This document shows, piece after piece, positions 20,275 through 28,463 of a stretch of 64,000 nucleotides of DNA (position 1 is its first letter; each line of letters begins with the position of its first letter). Location of the stretch: NCBI GenBank assembly GCA_946566685.1, contig CAMNXA010000002.1, positions 62,001 through 126,000 of the forward strand, in the 5' to 3' direction. The translations under genes were made by a program, and so were the position numbers. A model generated the notes under the pieces. That model saw nothing but the letters and a program-made list of their open reading frames with translations. It made no database searches and was not told where the DNA came from. This stretch comes from an uncultured Lachnospiraceae bacterium. GTDB lineage: Bacteria > Bacillota > Clostridia > Lachnospirales > Lachnospiraceae.

Positions 20275-21159
20275 ATCTGTTACCGTTTCAATCCCATATC
20301 GCTTCATATATTGCTCAATCCCCTCAATAACCTCCACAGTCGTATAAGGATTGACAAAATTCATGGCTCCCACCGCCACGGCGCTGGCTCCCGCCAGCAG
20401 AAATTCTATGGCATCTTCCGCGTTACTGATGCCGCCCATGCCGATGATCGGAATCTTCACCGCCTGAGCCGCCTGATAGACCATACGCACCGCCACCGGT
20501 TTGATCGCCGGGCCGGACATGCCGCCCGTCTTATTGGCCAGCACAAACTTCCTCCTGTGAATATCAATCTTCATGCCCGTAATGGTATTGATCATGGAAA
20601 GGGCATCCGCCCCTGCCGCCTCGGCTGCCCGCGACATCTCCCCAATATCTGTCACATTGGGACTCAGTTTCATGATCACTGGCTGTTTCGCTTTTTTCTT
20701 AATCTGTGATGTAATATCATAAAGGCTCTCCGGTTTCTGTCCGAAAGCGATCGCCCCCTCCTTCACATTGGGGCAGGACACATTAATCTCCAGCATATCC
20801 ACCGGCTGATCGCCCAGACGTTCCACCACTTCCAGATAATCCTCCACCGTCTTGCCGCAGACATTGACGATAATCCTGGTATCATATTTTTGCAGGAAGG
20901 GGATGTCCCTTTTCACAAACACATCAATGCCCGGATTCTGTAAACCGATGGCATTCAGCATGCCGCCATACACCTCTGCTACACGAGGCGTAGGATTCCC
21001 TTCCCAGGGCACATTCGCCACGCCCTTGGTCACCACGGCACCCAATTTATTCAAATCCACAAAATCGCTGTATTCCATACCGGAGCCAAAGGTTCCGGAT
21101 GCCGTCATCACAGGATTCTGAAAAGTCACACCTGCAATCGTTACCTGTGTATTCATCAA
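20254..21159 (-). CDS. pyrD: Dihydroorotate dehydrogenase, catalytic subunit (type 1B)
   Basis: GVTFQNPVMTASGTFGSGMEYSDF, EINVSCPNVKEGAIAFGQ, IIGMGGISNAEDAIEFLLAGASAVAVGAM. Confidence 0.95.
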   Translation of the reverse strand: MMNTQVTIAGVTFQNPVMTASGTFGSGMEYSDFVDLNKLGAVVTKGVANVPWEGNPTPRVAEVYGGMLNAIGLQNPGIDVFVKRDIPFLQKYDTRIIVNVCGKTVEDYLEVVERLGDQPVDMLEINVSCPNVKEGAIAFGQKPESLYDITSQIKKKAKQPVIMKLSPNVTDIGEMSRAAEAAGADALSMINTITGMKIDIHRRKFVLANKTGGMSGPAIKPVAVRMVYQAAQAVKIPIIGMGGISNAEDAIEFLLAGASAVAVGAMNFVNPYTTVEVIEGIEQYMKRYGIETVTDLIGAVE

Positions 21160-21932
21160 ATATCCACCTCCCTCGCCTCAAAAACCGGCCCGTCCGTACA
21201 GATACGGGCATTATGTACATGGGAATGGGAATCTACATTTGTTGTCTTACATACACATCCCAGACAGGCTCCCACACCGCAGGCCATCCGTTCTTCCAAA
21301 GAGATATAGGCCTCAATTCCTTTTTCCCCGGCATATTTCTTAATCGCACGAAGCATGGGCATAGGGCCGCAGGCCATGATCACATCCGCCGTAAGGCCAT
21401 GGGCGTTAATGATATCCATCACATTCCCTTTTGTGCCCGCACTGCCATCCTCGGTAGCCACATAAACATCGCCATACCGTGCCAGATCTTCCTGTAAAAA
21501 CAGATCGTTATCCCGATATCCCAACAGAATTCTTTTCTGGCAGTCGAGCCGCTTCGCCAGCTCCAGCATCGGCGGAATCCCAATGCCGCCGCCCATTAGA
21601 AAGACCTGTTTGCTCTTTGCCTTTTCAATCGGGAAACCATTGCCAAGCACCCCCAGTAACTCCAGGGTATCCCCCGCGCCATAAGTCGCAAACTCCGCCG
21701 TTCCTTTACCTGCCACACGGTACACCAGCCGCAGTCTGCGCCTGTCCTCACTGACCTCACAGATACTGATGGGTCTGGGAAGAAGTGTGCTCTCATGATG
21801 AGGATACACCGCCACAAACTGTCCCGGATGTGCGTTCTTTGCAAGTTTGGTCTCCAGCCAGAGATCATAAATCTGATCTGCGATCTTTTTTTGTGACACT
21901 ATTGTCGCTTTTAACTTTTTCTTCTGGGCCAT
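21156..21932 (-). CDS. pyrK: Dihydroorotate dehydrogenase electron transfer subunit
   Basis: PRPISICE, GGGIGIPPMLELAK, CGPMPMLRAIKKYA, MACGVGACLGCVCK 2Fe-2S motif; overlaps pyrD by 4 bp. Confidence 0.95.
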   Translation of the reverse strand: MAQKKKLKATIVSQKKIADQIYDLWLETKLAKNAHPGQFVAVYPHHESTLLPRPISICEVSEDRRRLRLVYRVAGKGTAEFATYGAGDTLELLGVLGNGFPIEKAKSKQVFLMGGGIGIPPMLELAKRLDCQKRILLGYRDNDLFLQEDLARYGDVYVATEDGSAGTKGNVMDIINAHGLTADVIMACGPMPMLRAIKKYAGEKGIEAYISLEERMACGVGACLGCVCKTTNVDSHSHVHNARICTDGPVFEAREVDI

Positions 21933-21953
21933 CTCCTGTTCCTTTCTGTTGTG

Positions 21954-22470
21954 TTATGCTGGGAGTTGCAGGGTTTTTAATGCTTCATATATCTGTTCTG
22001 TGTCATGAAATCCCATTTCACCAGCAATCGCTGCGATTTTCTCCCTCTGCCCTGCCATCTTCAAAACCTTCTTCATAGCTTACCTCCAGTGCATCATCCA
22101 TATTAAACTGGGTAAAGAGCATATTTATCGCCTCCGATCCATATTCCCTGACGAAATCCACCATGATTCCCTCACGCTCACAATCTTCCACTGCCCGGAT
22201 AATCGCAGTATCCCTGTCCTTTCCCGATACCAGATATTCTTTAATCCTTTGAATAAACCAGGAATATTCATATAATGGTTTGCACTTCTCCAAAATTTCG
22301 TGATTAACCGGCAGATTAATGTTAATCATCTTTACGTTTAATTCTAGCATAGGTGTCACTGTTTTATCAAGATAAGCGTCTGACAAACTTATTGTTTTTT
22401 CCGCCGGGAAAATCTCATTCCCATTATAAAACAGGCTGAAACCATTTAAGATCCCAGCCTGTTTCTCCAT
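21954..22470 (-). pseudogene. 5'-truncated, frameshifted Rpn-family (recombination-promoting nuclease/PD-(D/E)XK transposase-like) remnant
   Basis: FYNGNEIFPAEKTISLSDAY...TPMLELNVKMININLPVNHEILEKCKPLYEYSWFIQRIKEYL...AIIRAVEDCEREGIMVDFVREYGSEA matches the C-terminal half of Rpn proteins; after ~22043-22045 the +1 frame continues EKIAAIAGEMGFHDTEQIYEALKTLQLPA-stop. Confidence 0.75.
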
Positions 22471-22481
22471 TTACTAATCAT

Positions 22482-23789
22482 CTACAATCCTTCGCGGCGG
22501 TATACCATCTTCCCCCCACAAATCGTATAGGAAACCACCCCCGGCATACACTCCCCCACAAAAGGGGAATTACATGCTTTGGATACAAACTTGTCCACCG
22601 TCCAATTCCTGTTCGGGTCAAAGACCAAAACATCTGCCGGCCCGCCGACCTTCATGTAGCCAGCATCCAAATGATATAATTTCGCCGGCCCATAACTCAT
22701 CCTGCATATCAGCTCCATCATCGTCAGATATCCCTTCTGTACCAATTCCCGGATGCCAAGGGACAGGGCCGTCTCCAGACCGATAATACCGCTTGGCGCC
22801 TCGGTAAGAGGACGCCCCTTCTCCTCTGTGCTGTGAGGCGCGTGATCGGTAGCAATCATGTCTATGGTGCCATCCCGCAGTCCTTCAATAATCGCCATCC
22901 TGTCTTCTTCCTCCCGAAGCGGTGGATTCATCTTGGCCAGCGTGCCGTGTCGGATAACCGCTTCCTCAGTCAGCGTGAAGTGATGCGGTGCTGCCTCCGC
23001 ATGGATATGGCTGCTCTTCCTCTTTGCCTGCCGCACCAACTCCACTGCCTCTTTGGTGCTGATATGTTGAATGGACAGAGTCGCCTCTTCCTCAAGCGCT
23101 ATCTTTAAATCGCGTTCTACCATGGAAATCTCTGCTGCCCTGGGAGAACCTTTGATTCCATAATGAGCCGCCGCTCTCCCCGCATTTATCCCATTATTGG
23201 TAATCAGCGCCGGATTCTCCTCATGAAGGCTGACCGGACGATGCAGTCCTGCTGCCCGGCGCAGCGCTTCTCTGAGTATCTCTTCATCCATTAGCGGAAT
23301 ACCATCATCCGTAAAGCCAGCCGCACCCCCGGCGCTCAGAGCCTCCATATCCGTCAGTTCCTTTCCCTTCATGCCCATGGTCACATTGGCACAGGAATGA
23401 ATATGAATCCCGGTCTTTTCCCCTTTCTCAAGTACATACTGCAAAGTCTCCACCGTATCCACCGAAGGCTTCGTATTTGCCATCAGAACCACGGAGGTAA
23501 AACCGCCTCTCGCGGCCGCCTTTGCGCCCGATTCGATATCCTCCTTATAGGTGAAGCCGGGATCCCTGAAATGCACATGCACATCCACCAATCCCGGCGC
23601 CACAATTTGACCGCACAAGTCAATAACTTCCATTTCCTTTGGCAGACTGCTTCCGTACTCTGTTTCTTTCTGCCAAATCTGTTCTATTTTTCCGCTCTCC
23701 TGATCGATCAGAATATCCCTGTATCCTTCCGTTCCCGAAGCCGGATCAATCATATAACCGTTCTTTAAAAGCAGCATTTGTTCCTCCAT
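22482..23789 (-). CDS. pyrC: Dihydroorotase
   Basis: VDVHVHFRDPGFTYKEDIESGAKAAARGGFT, HISTKEAVELVRQAK, IATDHAPHSTEEK; start set at MEEQML. Confidence 0.95.
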   Translation of the reverse strand: MEEQMLLLKNGYMIDPASGTEGYRDILIDQESGKIEQIWQKETEYGSSLPKEMEVIDLCGQIVAPGLVDVHVHFRDPGFTYKEDIESGAKAAARGGFTSVVLMANTKPSVDTVETLQYVLEKGEKTGIHIHSCANVTMGMKGKELTDMEALSAGGAAGFTDDGIPLMDEEILREALRRAAGLHRPVSLHEENPALITNNGINAGRAAAHYGIKGSPRAAEISMVERDLKIALEEEATLSIQHISTKEAVELVRQAKRKSSHIHAEAAPHHFTLTEEAVIRHGTLAKMNPPLREEEDRMAIIEGLRDGTIDMIATDHAPHSTEEKGRPLTEAPSGIIGLETALSLGIRELVQKGYLTMMELICRMSYGPAKLYHLDAGYMKVGGPADVLVFDPNRNWTVDKFVSKACNSPFVGECMPGVVSYTICGGKMVYRREGL

Positions 23790-23850
23790 CCTTTCTTCCC
23801 GTATTATACCCCGAAACCCGCCCCGCGGGCAAACGTTTTCTCTTCCCCGA

Positions 23851-24282
23851 CTAATCAAACACCACCGGTTTTTCAATAAATTCTGTCTTCACTACCACAT
23901 AAGGATAACTTTCCACCGGATTGCTCTTCTCTTCAGGTTTCGGCCCGATCAGGTTAGTGTCAATATAGACCGCATTGGCCGTCTCATACAACTCATTCAC
24001 AGCAATGCTGTAACCGCCTGTATTCTGTGTTCCATAGCCCACACAGATATAGAGAAAGCCCTGATCCTCAAAGGTCATCTTGAAAGCGTCCTCCTTTTTA
24101 TCTTCAATCTTTTCCAAAAGCTCCTCTGGTATATTTTCCTCCGCCAGAACCGTACATTCGAGGTCTTTAATCTTTGCCATAGCATCCTGTTTCTGACCGC
24201 AGGCATATACTCCCATACACATCAGGCAAATCAGACAGACGCTTAAAAATCTCTTCTGATATTCGCACAAAACATTTATCAT
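23851..24282 (-). CDS. Putative lipoprotein with PrcB-like C-terminal domain
   Basis: N-terminal hydrophobic segment with lipobox-like VYAC; GFLYICVGYGTQNTGGYSIAVNELYET... YVVVKTE typical of PrcB_C. Confidence 0.7.
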   Translation of the reverse strand: MINVLCEYQKRFLSVCLICLMCMGVYACGQKQDAMAKIKDLECTVLAEENIPEELLEKIEDKKEDAFKMTFEDQGFLYICVGYGTQNTGGYSIAVNELYETANAVYIDTNLIGPKPEEKSNPVESYPYVVVKTEFIEKPVVFD

Positions 24283-24525
24283 AAGATTGACTCCGCAAAT
24301 TTAGTCTTATTACTTAATGTATTATACATGCGGACGCTCTATTCCTGTATTCGTTTTTACGTTTTTCAGGCAGTCATATATAGAAAAACTACCCCTGAAA
24401 AGCGACAATCATCAACCATTGTATATTGATTGCCATAGATTATTTGGATATAATATATTAGATACCCCGCTATAGAAAACGGGGTGAATTATTTTCTATT
24501 ACAATATTAAAATGAGGTACATACC

Positions 24526-25260
24526 ATGGTTCGTTTGGTTTTGGTCGCTTTGTTTGTTGTTTTATTCCTGATATTGAGTATTCCCCTCCTGATCATCGAA
24601 TATTTTATCGGCAAATTTAATATGGATGTCAAAAACCGTTCCTCCCTGGCAATCGTCAACTGGGCATTTCGCTGCGTATTGTTCTTGTCAGGGGTGTCTG
24701 TCACTGTCATTGGTGAAGAAAATGTTCCCAAAGATGAACCGGTACTTTATATTGGTAATCACCGGAGCGATTTTGATACACTCCTGACCTATGTCCGCGT
24801 TCCACGGCCCACCGGTTATGTTGCCAAAATAGAACTGTTAAAGATTCCTCTGCTCTCCAACTGGATGAAATATCTGCACTGCCTTTTCATTGACAGGGAA
24901 GATATCAAGCAGAGCATGAAGACAATCCTGGAAGCTATCGACAAGATCAACGCCGGTATCTCCATCTGCATTTTTCCGGAAGGCACACGCAATCCCGTTC
25001 CTGATACTTTTTTAAAGTTCCACAGCGCAAGTTTTAAGATTGCCGAAAAGACGGGATGTGCCATCATTCCCATGAGCATCAACAATGCCGGGGCAATCTT
25101 TGAAGATCATCTGCCTAAGATTAAGAAGACGCATGTGGTCATTGAATATGGCAAGCCCATATATACGAAAGATCTTGACAAGGATTCCCGGCGCCATATC
25201 GGTGACACCGTACAGACAGTAATCAAGGAAATGTATTTTAAAAATAAGGAACTGGTATAG
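24526..25260 (+). CDS. plsC: 1-acyl-sn-glycerol-3-phosphate acyltransferase (PlsC family)
   Basis: YIGNHRSDFDTLL (HxxxxD) and CIFPEGTRNP motifs. Confidence 0.93.
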   Translation: MVRLVLVALFVVLFLILSIPLLIIEYFIGKFNMDVKNRSSLAIVNWAFRCVLFLSGVSVTVIGEENVPKDEPVLYIGNHRSDFDTLLTYVRVPRPTGYVAKIELLKIPLLSNWMKYLHCLFIDREDIKQSMKTILEAIDKINAGISICIFPEGTRNPVPDTFLKFHSASFKIAEKTGCAIIPMSINNAGAIFEDHLPKIKKTHVVIEYGKPIYTKDLDKDSRRHIGDTVQTVIKEMYFKNKELV

Positions 25261-25275
25261 CGCCAGTTCCTTATT
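25243..25275. terminator. Perfect 13-bp-stem bidirectional terminator containing both convergent stop codons
   Basis: AATAAGGAACTGG tatagcg CCAGTTCCTTATT; plsC stop in the loop, GH9 stop in the right arm. Confidence 0.75.
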
Positions 25276-26854
25276 CTTCTCCCACCACCATCTCGTCATC
25301 CATGACCGCACTCAATAATAACACCAGCTCAGCATTTAAATCTACCTGTTTCATAACTCCCAGGCTCACATCAATATCCCTGTAATTACGCTCCCCCGCC
25401 CCATCCAGATAAGAGATGGCCTGAAGATTGCGCCCCAGCATATAATGCATATGGTTTTCCAGTACGGTGGCATACTCATGGTTGGTAATGATATGATCCA
25501 CCACTGCAAGGCGGGACATGTCTTTCAGCAGCACAGCATTATTACCCTGCTGTTGATCGGTCTTCACTAAAAGCTTGGATTCTTTGGAGGCAAAAGATAT
25601 CTGCTCTCCCTTCTGCATCAATATTTGGATGACTGAACCGCTGAGTGCTACGTCCACCTTCTGTTTCGTGGCCAGATAAGTCACGCACCCCCAGAAAACA
25701 AAGTCATTTTCCATATCCGGTTCCGGATTCTGGATCAGATAATTTTTGATCACCTTGTGATACCTTTGATTACCCGTTGCCCGGTAAAGTTCTGTCGCCG
25801 CGTGGAAATATTCCTCCAAAGAGACATCCGCCAGATACTTCTCTGCATACCGATACGCCCTGTCCGCTGCTTTGAGACACTGCGTTGCAAATTCCCTGTC
25901 ATAATTTTGATAAATATAACTGAATCTGGCCATGGTCGCCGCAAACTGAATGGTAGCACTCATGGTAACCCCGTCAATATAGAGGATATAGCCCGCGGTC
26001 TTATTATCCACACTGCTGACGGAGGCATACACAGCCCCGCTGGTAGCATCCTGCATCTTGAGCAGCCAGTCAATCTCATACTTCACCTCATCCAGCAGAT
26101 CCGGAATCCCATTGCCGCTTTCGGGTATCCGCAGATTTTCCCCAAAAATATCCGGATAAAGTTCATAGGATAACAAAAGATAATTGGCTGTCTGACATCC
26201 TTTCACCACATCCCGCGTGCCCATCTCGTCAACGTGCCAGCCCCCCGACACATCCCGCTTGATCGAAGCTTCTTCTTTCATCTGTGCTTCCCTGGAATGA
26301 CAGGCATTATGAGCTTTCGGCCCGGCAAGTTCCGTAGAAAGCGTCAGCCCGCACCGGTTAAAATAATACTGTTTCAACACGGCATTAAAGATTTCTTCAT
26401 AGGGTTCCTCTGAAATCTCAAAGGGATACGATTGTCCGATCATCGCCGCTTCTATGTAATACCTGCCCGGTGTATTAAAGTCCGTAAAATCACCATAACT
26501 GATATAGTTTCCGATTGTCGCATCATAGCCTTTCTGCTCAATCTTCCCTACATAGACTTCCTGGCCGCTCTCCACCTCCAGGATCGTAAAATTATCCGGC
26601 GGCAGTTCTCCCCTTATCACAGCAATCTTATTGCTGCCCAGAGCATATCCCACCTGATCCACCAATATATTAGGCAGGCTTTCCGGCACTTCATAATCAA
26701 ATTCCGGCGTCAGTCCCAGCGTTGCCGGCCCCTCCGCCTCACTGTTGTTTTGCAATGTCTCCACAGAAAAATCCGACACAAATCCACACCCGGACAACAG
26801 ACCCATCGCAAGCACGATACATATCATTTTTTTAATTCTCGATTTATTATGCAT
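25271..26854 (-). CDS. Glycoside hydrolase family 9 lipoprotein with N-terminal cellulase Ig-like domain
   Basis: Lipobox LLSGC; LPNILVDQVGYALGSNKIAVI (CelD_N), SGGWHVDEMGTRDVVKGCQTANYLLLSYELYPD, GIPDLLDEVKYEIDWLLKMQ. Confidence 0.88.
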   Translation of the reverse strand: MHNKSRIKKMICIVLAMGLLSGCGFVSDFSVETLQNNSEAEGPATLGLTPEFDYEVPESLPNILVDQVGYALGSNKIAVIRGELPPDNFTILEVESGQEVYVGKIEQKGYDATIGNYISYGDFTDFNTPGRYYIEAAMIGQSYPFEISEEPYEEIFNAVLKQYYFNRCGLTLSTELAGPKAHNACHSREAQMKEEASIKRDVSGGWHVDEMGTRDVVKGCQTANYLLLSYELYPDIFGENLRIPESGNGIPDLLDEVKYEIDWLLKMQDATSGAVYASVSSVDNKTAGYILYIDGVTMSATIQFAATMARFSYIYQNYDREFATQCLKAADRAYRYAEKYLADVSLEEYFHAATELYRATGNQRYHKVIKNYLIQNPEPDMENDFVFWGCVTYLATKQKVDVALSGSVIQILMQKGEQISFASKESKLLVKTDQQQGNNAVLLKDMSRLAVVDHIITNHEYATVLENHMHYMLGRNLQAISYLDGAGERNYRDIDVSLGVMKQVDLNAELVLLLSAVMDDEMVVGEE

Positions 26855-26876
26855 ATAGAATCACTCTCTATTTAAT

Positions 26877-27001
26877 TTCTTGGGACGTAGACTGCTGAGC
26901 TTGCGTCCAGTATATCATATCCTCTAATGCTGTAATCCTTCGCGATTCCAGCAAGAATTACGCAGTAATTCTTGGGACGCAAGCTGCTGAGCTTGCGTCC
27001 A
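26877..27001. repeat. Intergenic duplicated hairpin element (two ~33-bp copies)
   Basis: 26877-26909 and 26969-27001 share TTCTTGGGACG...CTGCTGAGCTTGCGTCCA; copy 2 is GGACGCAAGC tgctga GCTTGCGTCC; AAGAATTAC gca GTAATTCTT hairpin adjacent. Confidence 0.75.
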
Positions 27002-27003
27002 TT

Positions 27004-28185
27004 TTAACATAAAATCCCGCTTTCTTCATCATAATATACAATTTTTCCTTCAATAATGGTGCAAAAAGCCCTGGTAAATACCTCCAATGGACTGCCGCCA
27101 AAAATTGCCACATCCCCGTCTTTGCCCACAGCCAGGCTTCCGACCCGCTCTTCCACGCCGCAGATTTTGGCTGCATTGATCGTAATAGAACGCAATCCCT
27201 CTTCTTTGGGCATTCCCGCTTTGACAGCCAATCCCGCGCAAATCGGCAAAAACTGGATTTTGGAAACCGGATGATCCGTAGTTACTGCGGTAAGAATACC
27301 ATTTCCTGCTAACAGCCCTGCTGTCTTAAATGCCATATTTTGTACCTCAATCTTATTACGACTGGCCATATCCGGGCCCACAATAGCCGGAAATCCCGCT
27401 TCCTGCAATTCTTCCATGATCAGATGTCCTTCACTGCAATGGTCTAATGTCATCCTGAGCCCAAATTCTTTGGCAATCCGCACCGCCGTCAGAATATCAT
27501 CCGCCCTGTGGGCATGCGCCTTCAGCGGAATCTCGCCTCGAAGTACCGGAAGCCAGCACTCATATCGAAAGTCCGCCTCCATCCCTGGATCCTGCTCTTT
27601 CTTTTTCTGATATGCCTTAGCCTTGGTCAACTCTTCCCGCAGCATGGCCGCAATTGCCATGCGCGTAGAAGGCGAGGTGCCCTGTCCCGAATAATTTACC
27701 TTCGGATTTTCCCCAAACGCCACCTTCATAGCGGCAGGCGCTTTCACAACCATATGGTCTATACACCGTCCATGAGTTTTGACAAACGCAAACTGACCTC
27801 CCACCACATTGGAACTTCCCGGCCCGATCATAGCTGACGTAATCCCTGCCTGTAACGCATCATTAAAAGCCGCATCCATGGGATTGATCGCATCAATAGC
27901 GCGCAGATAAGGCGTGATGGGATCCACATTCTCATTACAGTCGTCACCCTCCATGCCCTTCTTTTCCTCCGTGATTCCCATATGACAATGCGCCTCAATA
28001 ATCCCCGGCATCACCAGGTTGCCCTTAGCATCCAAAACCTCCTCCCCACTATCTTGCTTCCCCAACTCCCAGGGGCACTCCCTCATATCCCCAATCGCCG
28101 CAATCTTACCATCTACAATACGGATAAATCCATCCCCAAAATCCCTCTCCGCCATCGTCTTAATATTACCATGTATAATAAGCAT
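27004..28185 (-). CDS. Amidohydrolase family protein
   Basis: VMPGIIEAHCHMGITEE, LKAHAHRADDILTAVRIAKEFGLRMTLDHCSEGH, TAVTTDHPVS. Confidence 0.9.
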   Translation of the reverse strand: MLIIHGNIKTMAERDFGDGFIRIVDGKIAAIGDMRECPWELGKQDSGEEVLDAKGNLVMPGIIEAHCHMGITEEKKGMEGDDCNENVDPITPYLRAIDAINPMDAAFNDALQAGITSAMIGPGSSNVVGGQFAFVKTHGRCIDHMVVKAPAAMKVAFGENPKVNYSGQGTSPSTRMAIAAMLREELTKAKAYQKKKEQDPGMEADFRYECWLPVLRGEIPLKAHAHRADDILTAVRIAKEFGLRMTLDHCSEGHLIMEELQEAGFPAIVGPDMASRNKIEVQNMAFKTAGLLAGNGILTAVTTDHPVSKIQFLPICAGLAVKAGMPKEEGLRSITINAAKICGVEERVGSLAVGKDGDVAIFGGSPLEVFTRAFCTIIEGKIVYYDEESGILC

Positions 28186-28240
28186 TTTGCAGACCTCCTG
28201 TACATTATGTAAGCCAAAGGTATATTCATCCCACAGAACA

Positions 28241-28373
28241 GGAAAGCGCCCGGCATTTCATAAGCAGACTCTTAATTTGCGTCAGCACTTAGAACCTGTC
28301 CTTTAGGTTCTTAGTACTGTTACGCAAATTGCGAAGCGAAAGCGCGTCTGCGTTGAAATGCCGGGCACTTTCC
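28241..28373. repeat. Intergenic structured element, copy A (full)
   Basis: P1 28241-28260/28354-28373 (19 of 20 paired), P2 GCAGAC/GTCTGC, long P3 hairpin with CAGCACTTAG, GCGAAAGC hairpin. Confidence 0.75.
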
Positions 28374-28391
28374 GTCCGTGCAGCCACAACC

Positions 28392-28436
28392 AATATTTCT
28401 AATATTTCTAATATTTCTAATATTTCTAATATTCCC
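28392..28436. repeat. 9-bp tandem repeat (AATATTTCT)x4 + AATATTCCC
   Basis: Read directly. Confidence 0.9.
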
Positions 28437-28463
28437 AACACTCAATACAACAAATTTTACAGC

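Noticed and set aside
28392-28436. Peptide repeat NISNISNISNIS in the 28329-28730 ORF
   Set aside because: This ORF runs through an intergenic microsatellite and is antisense to spoIIQ; not a credible protein.
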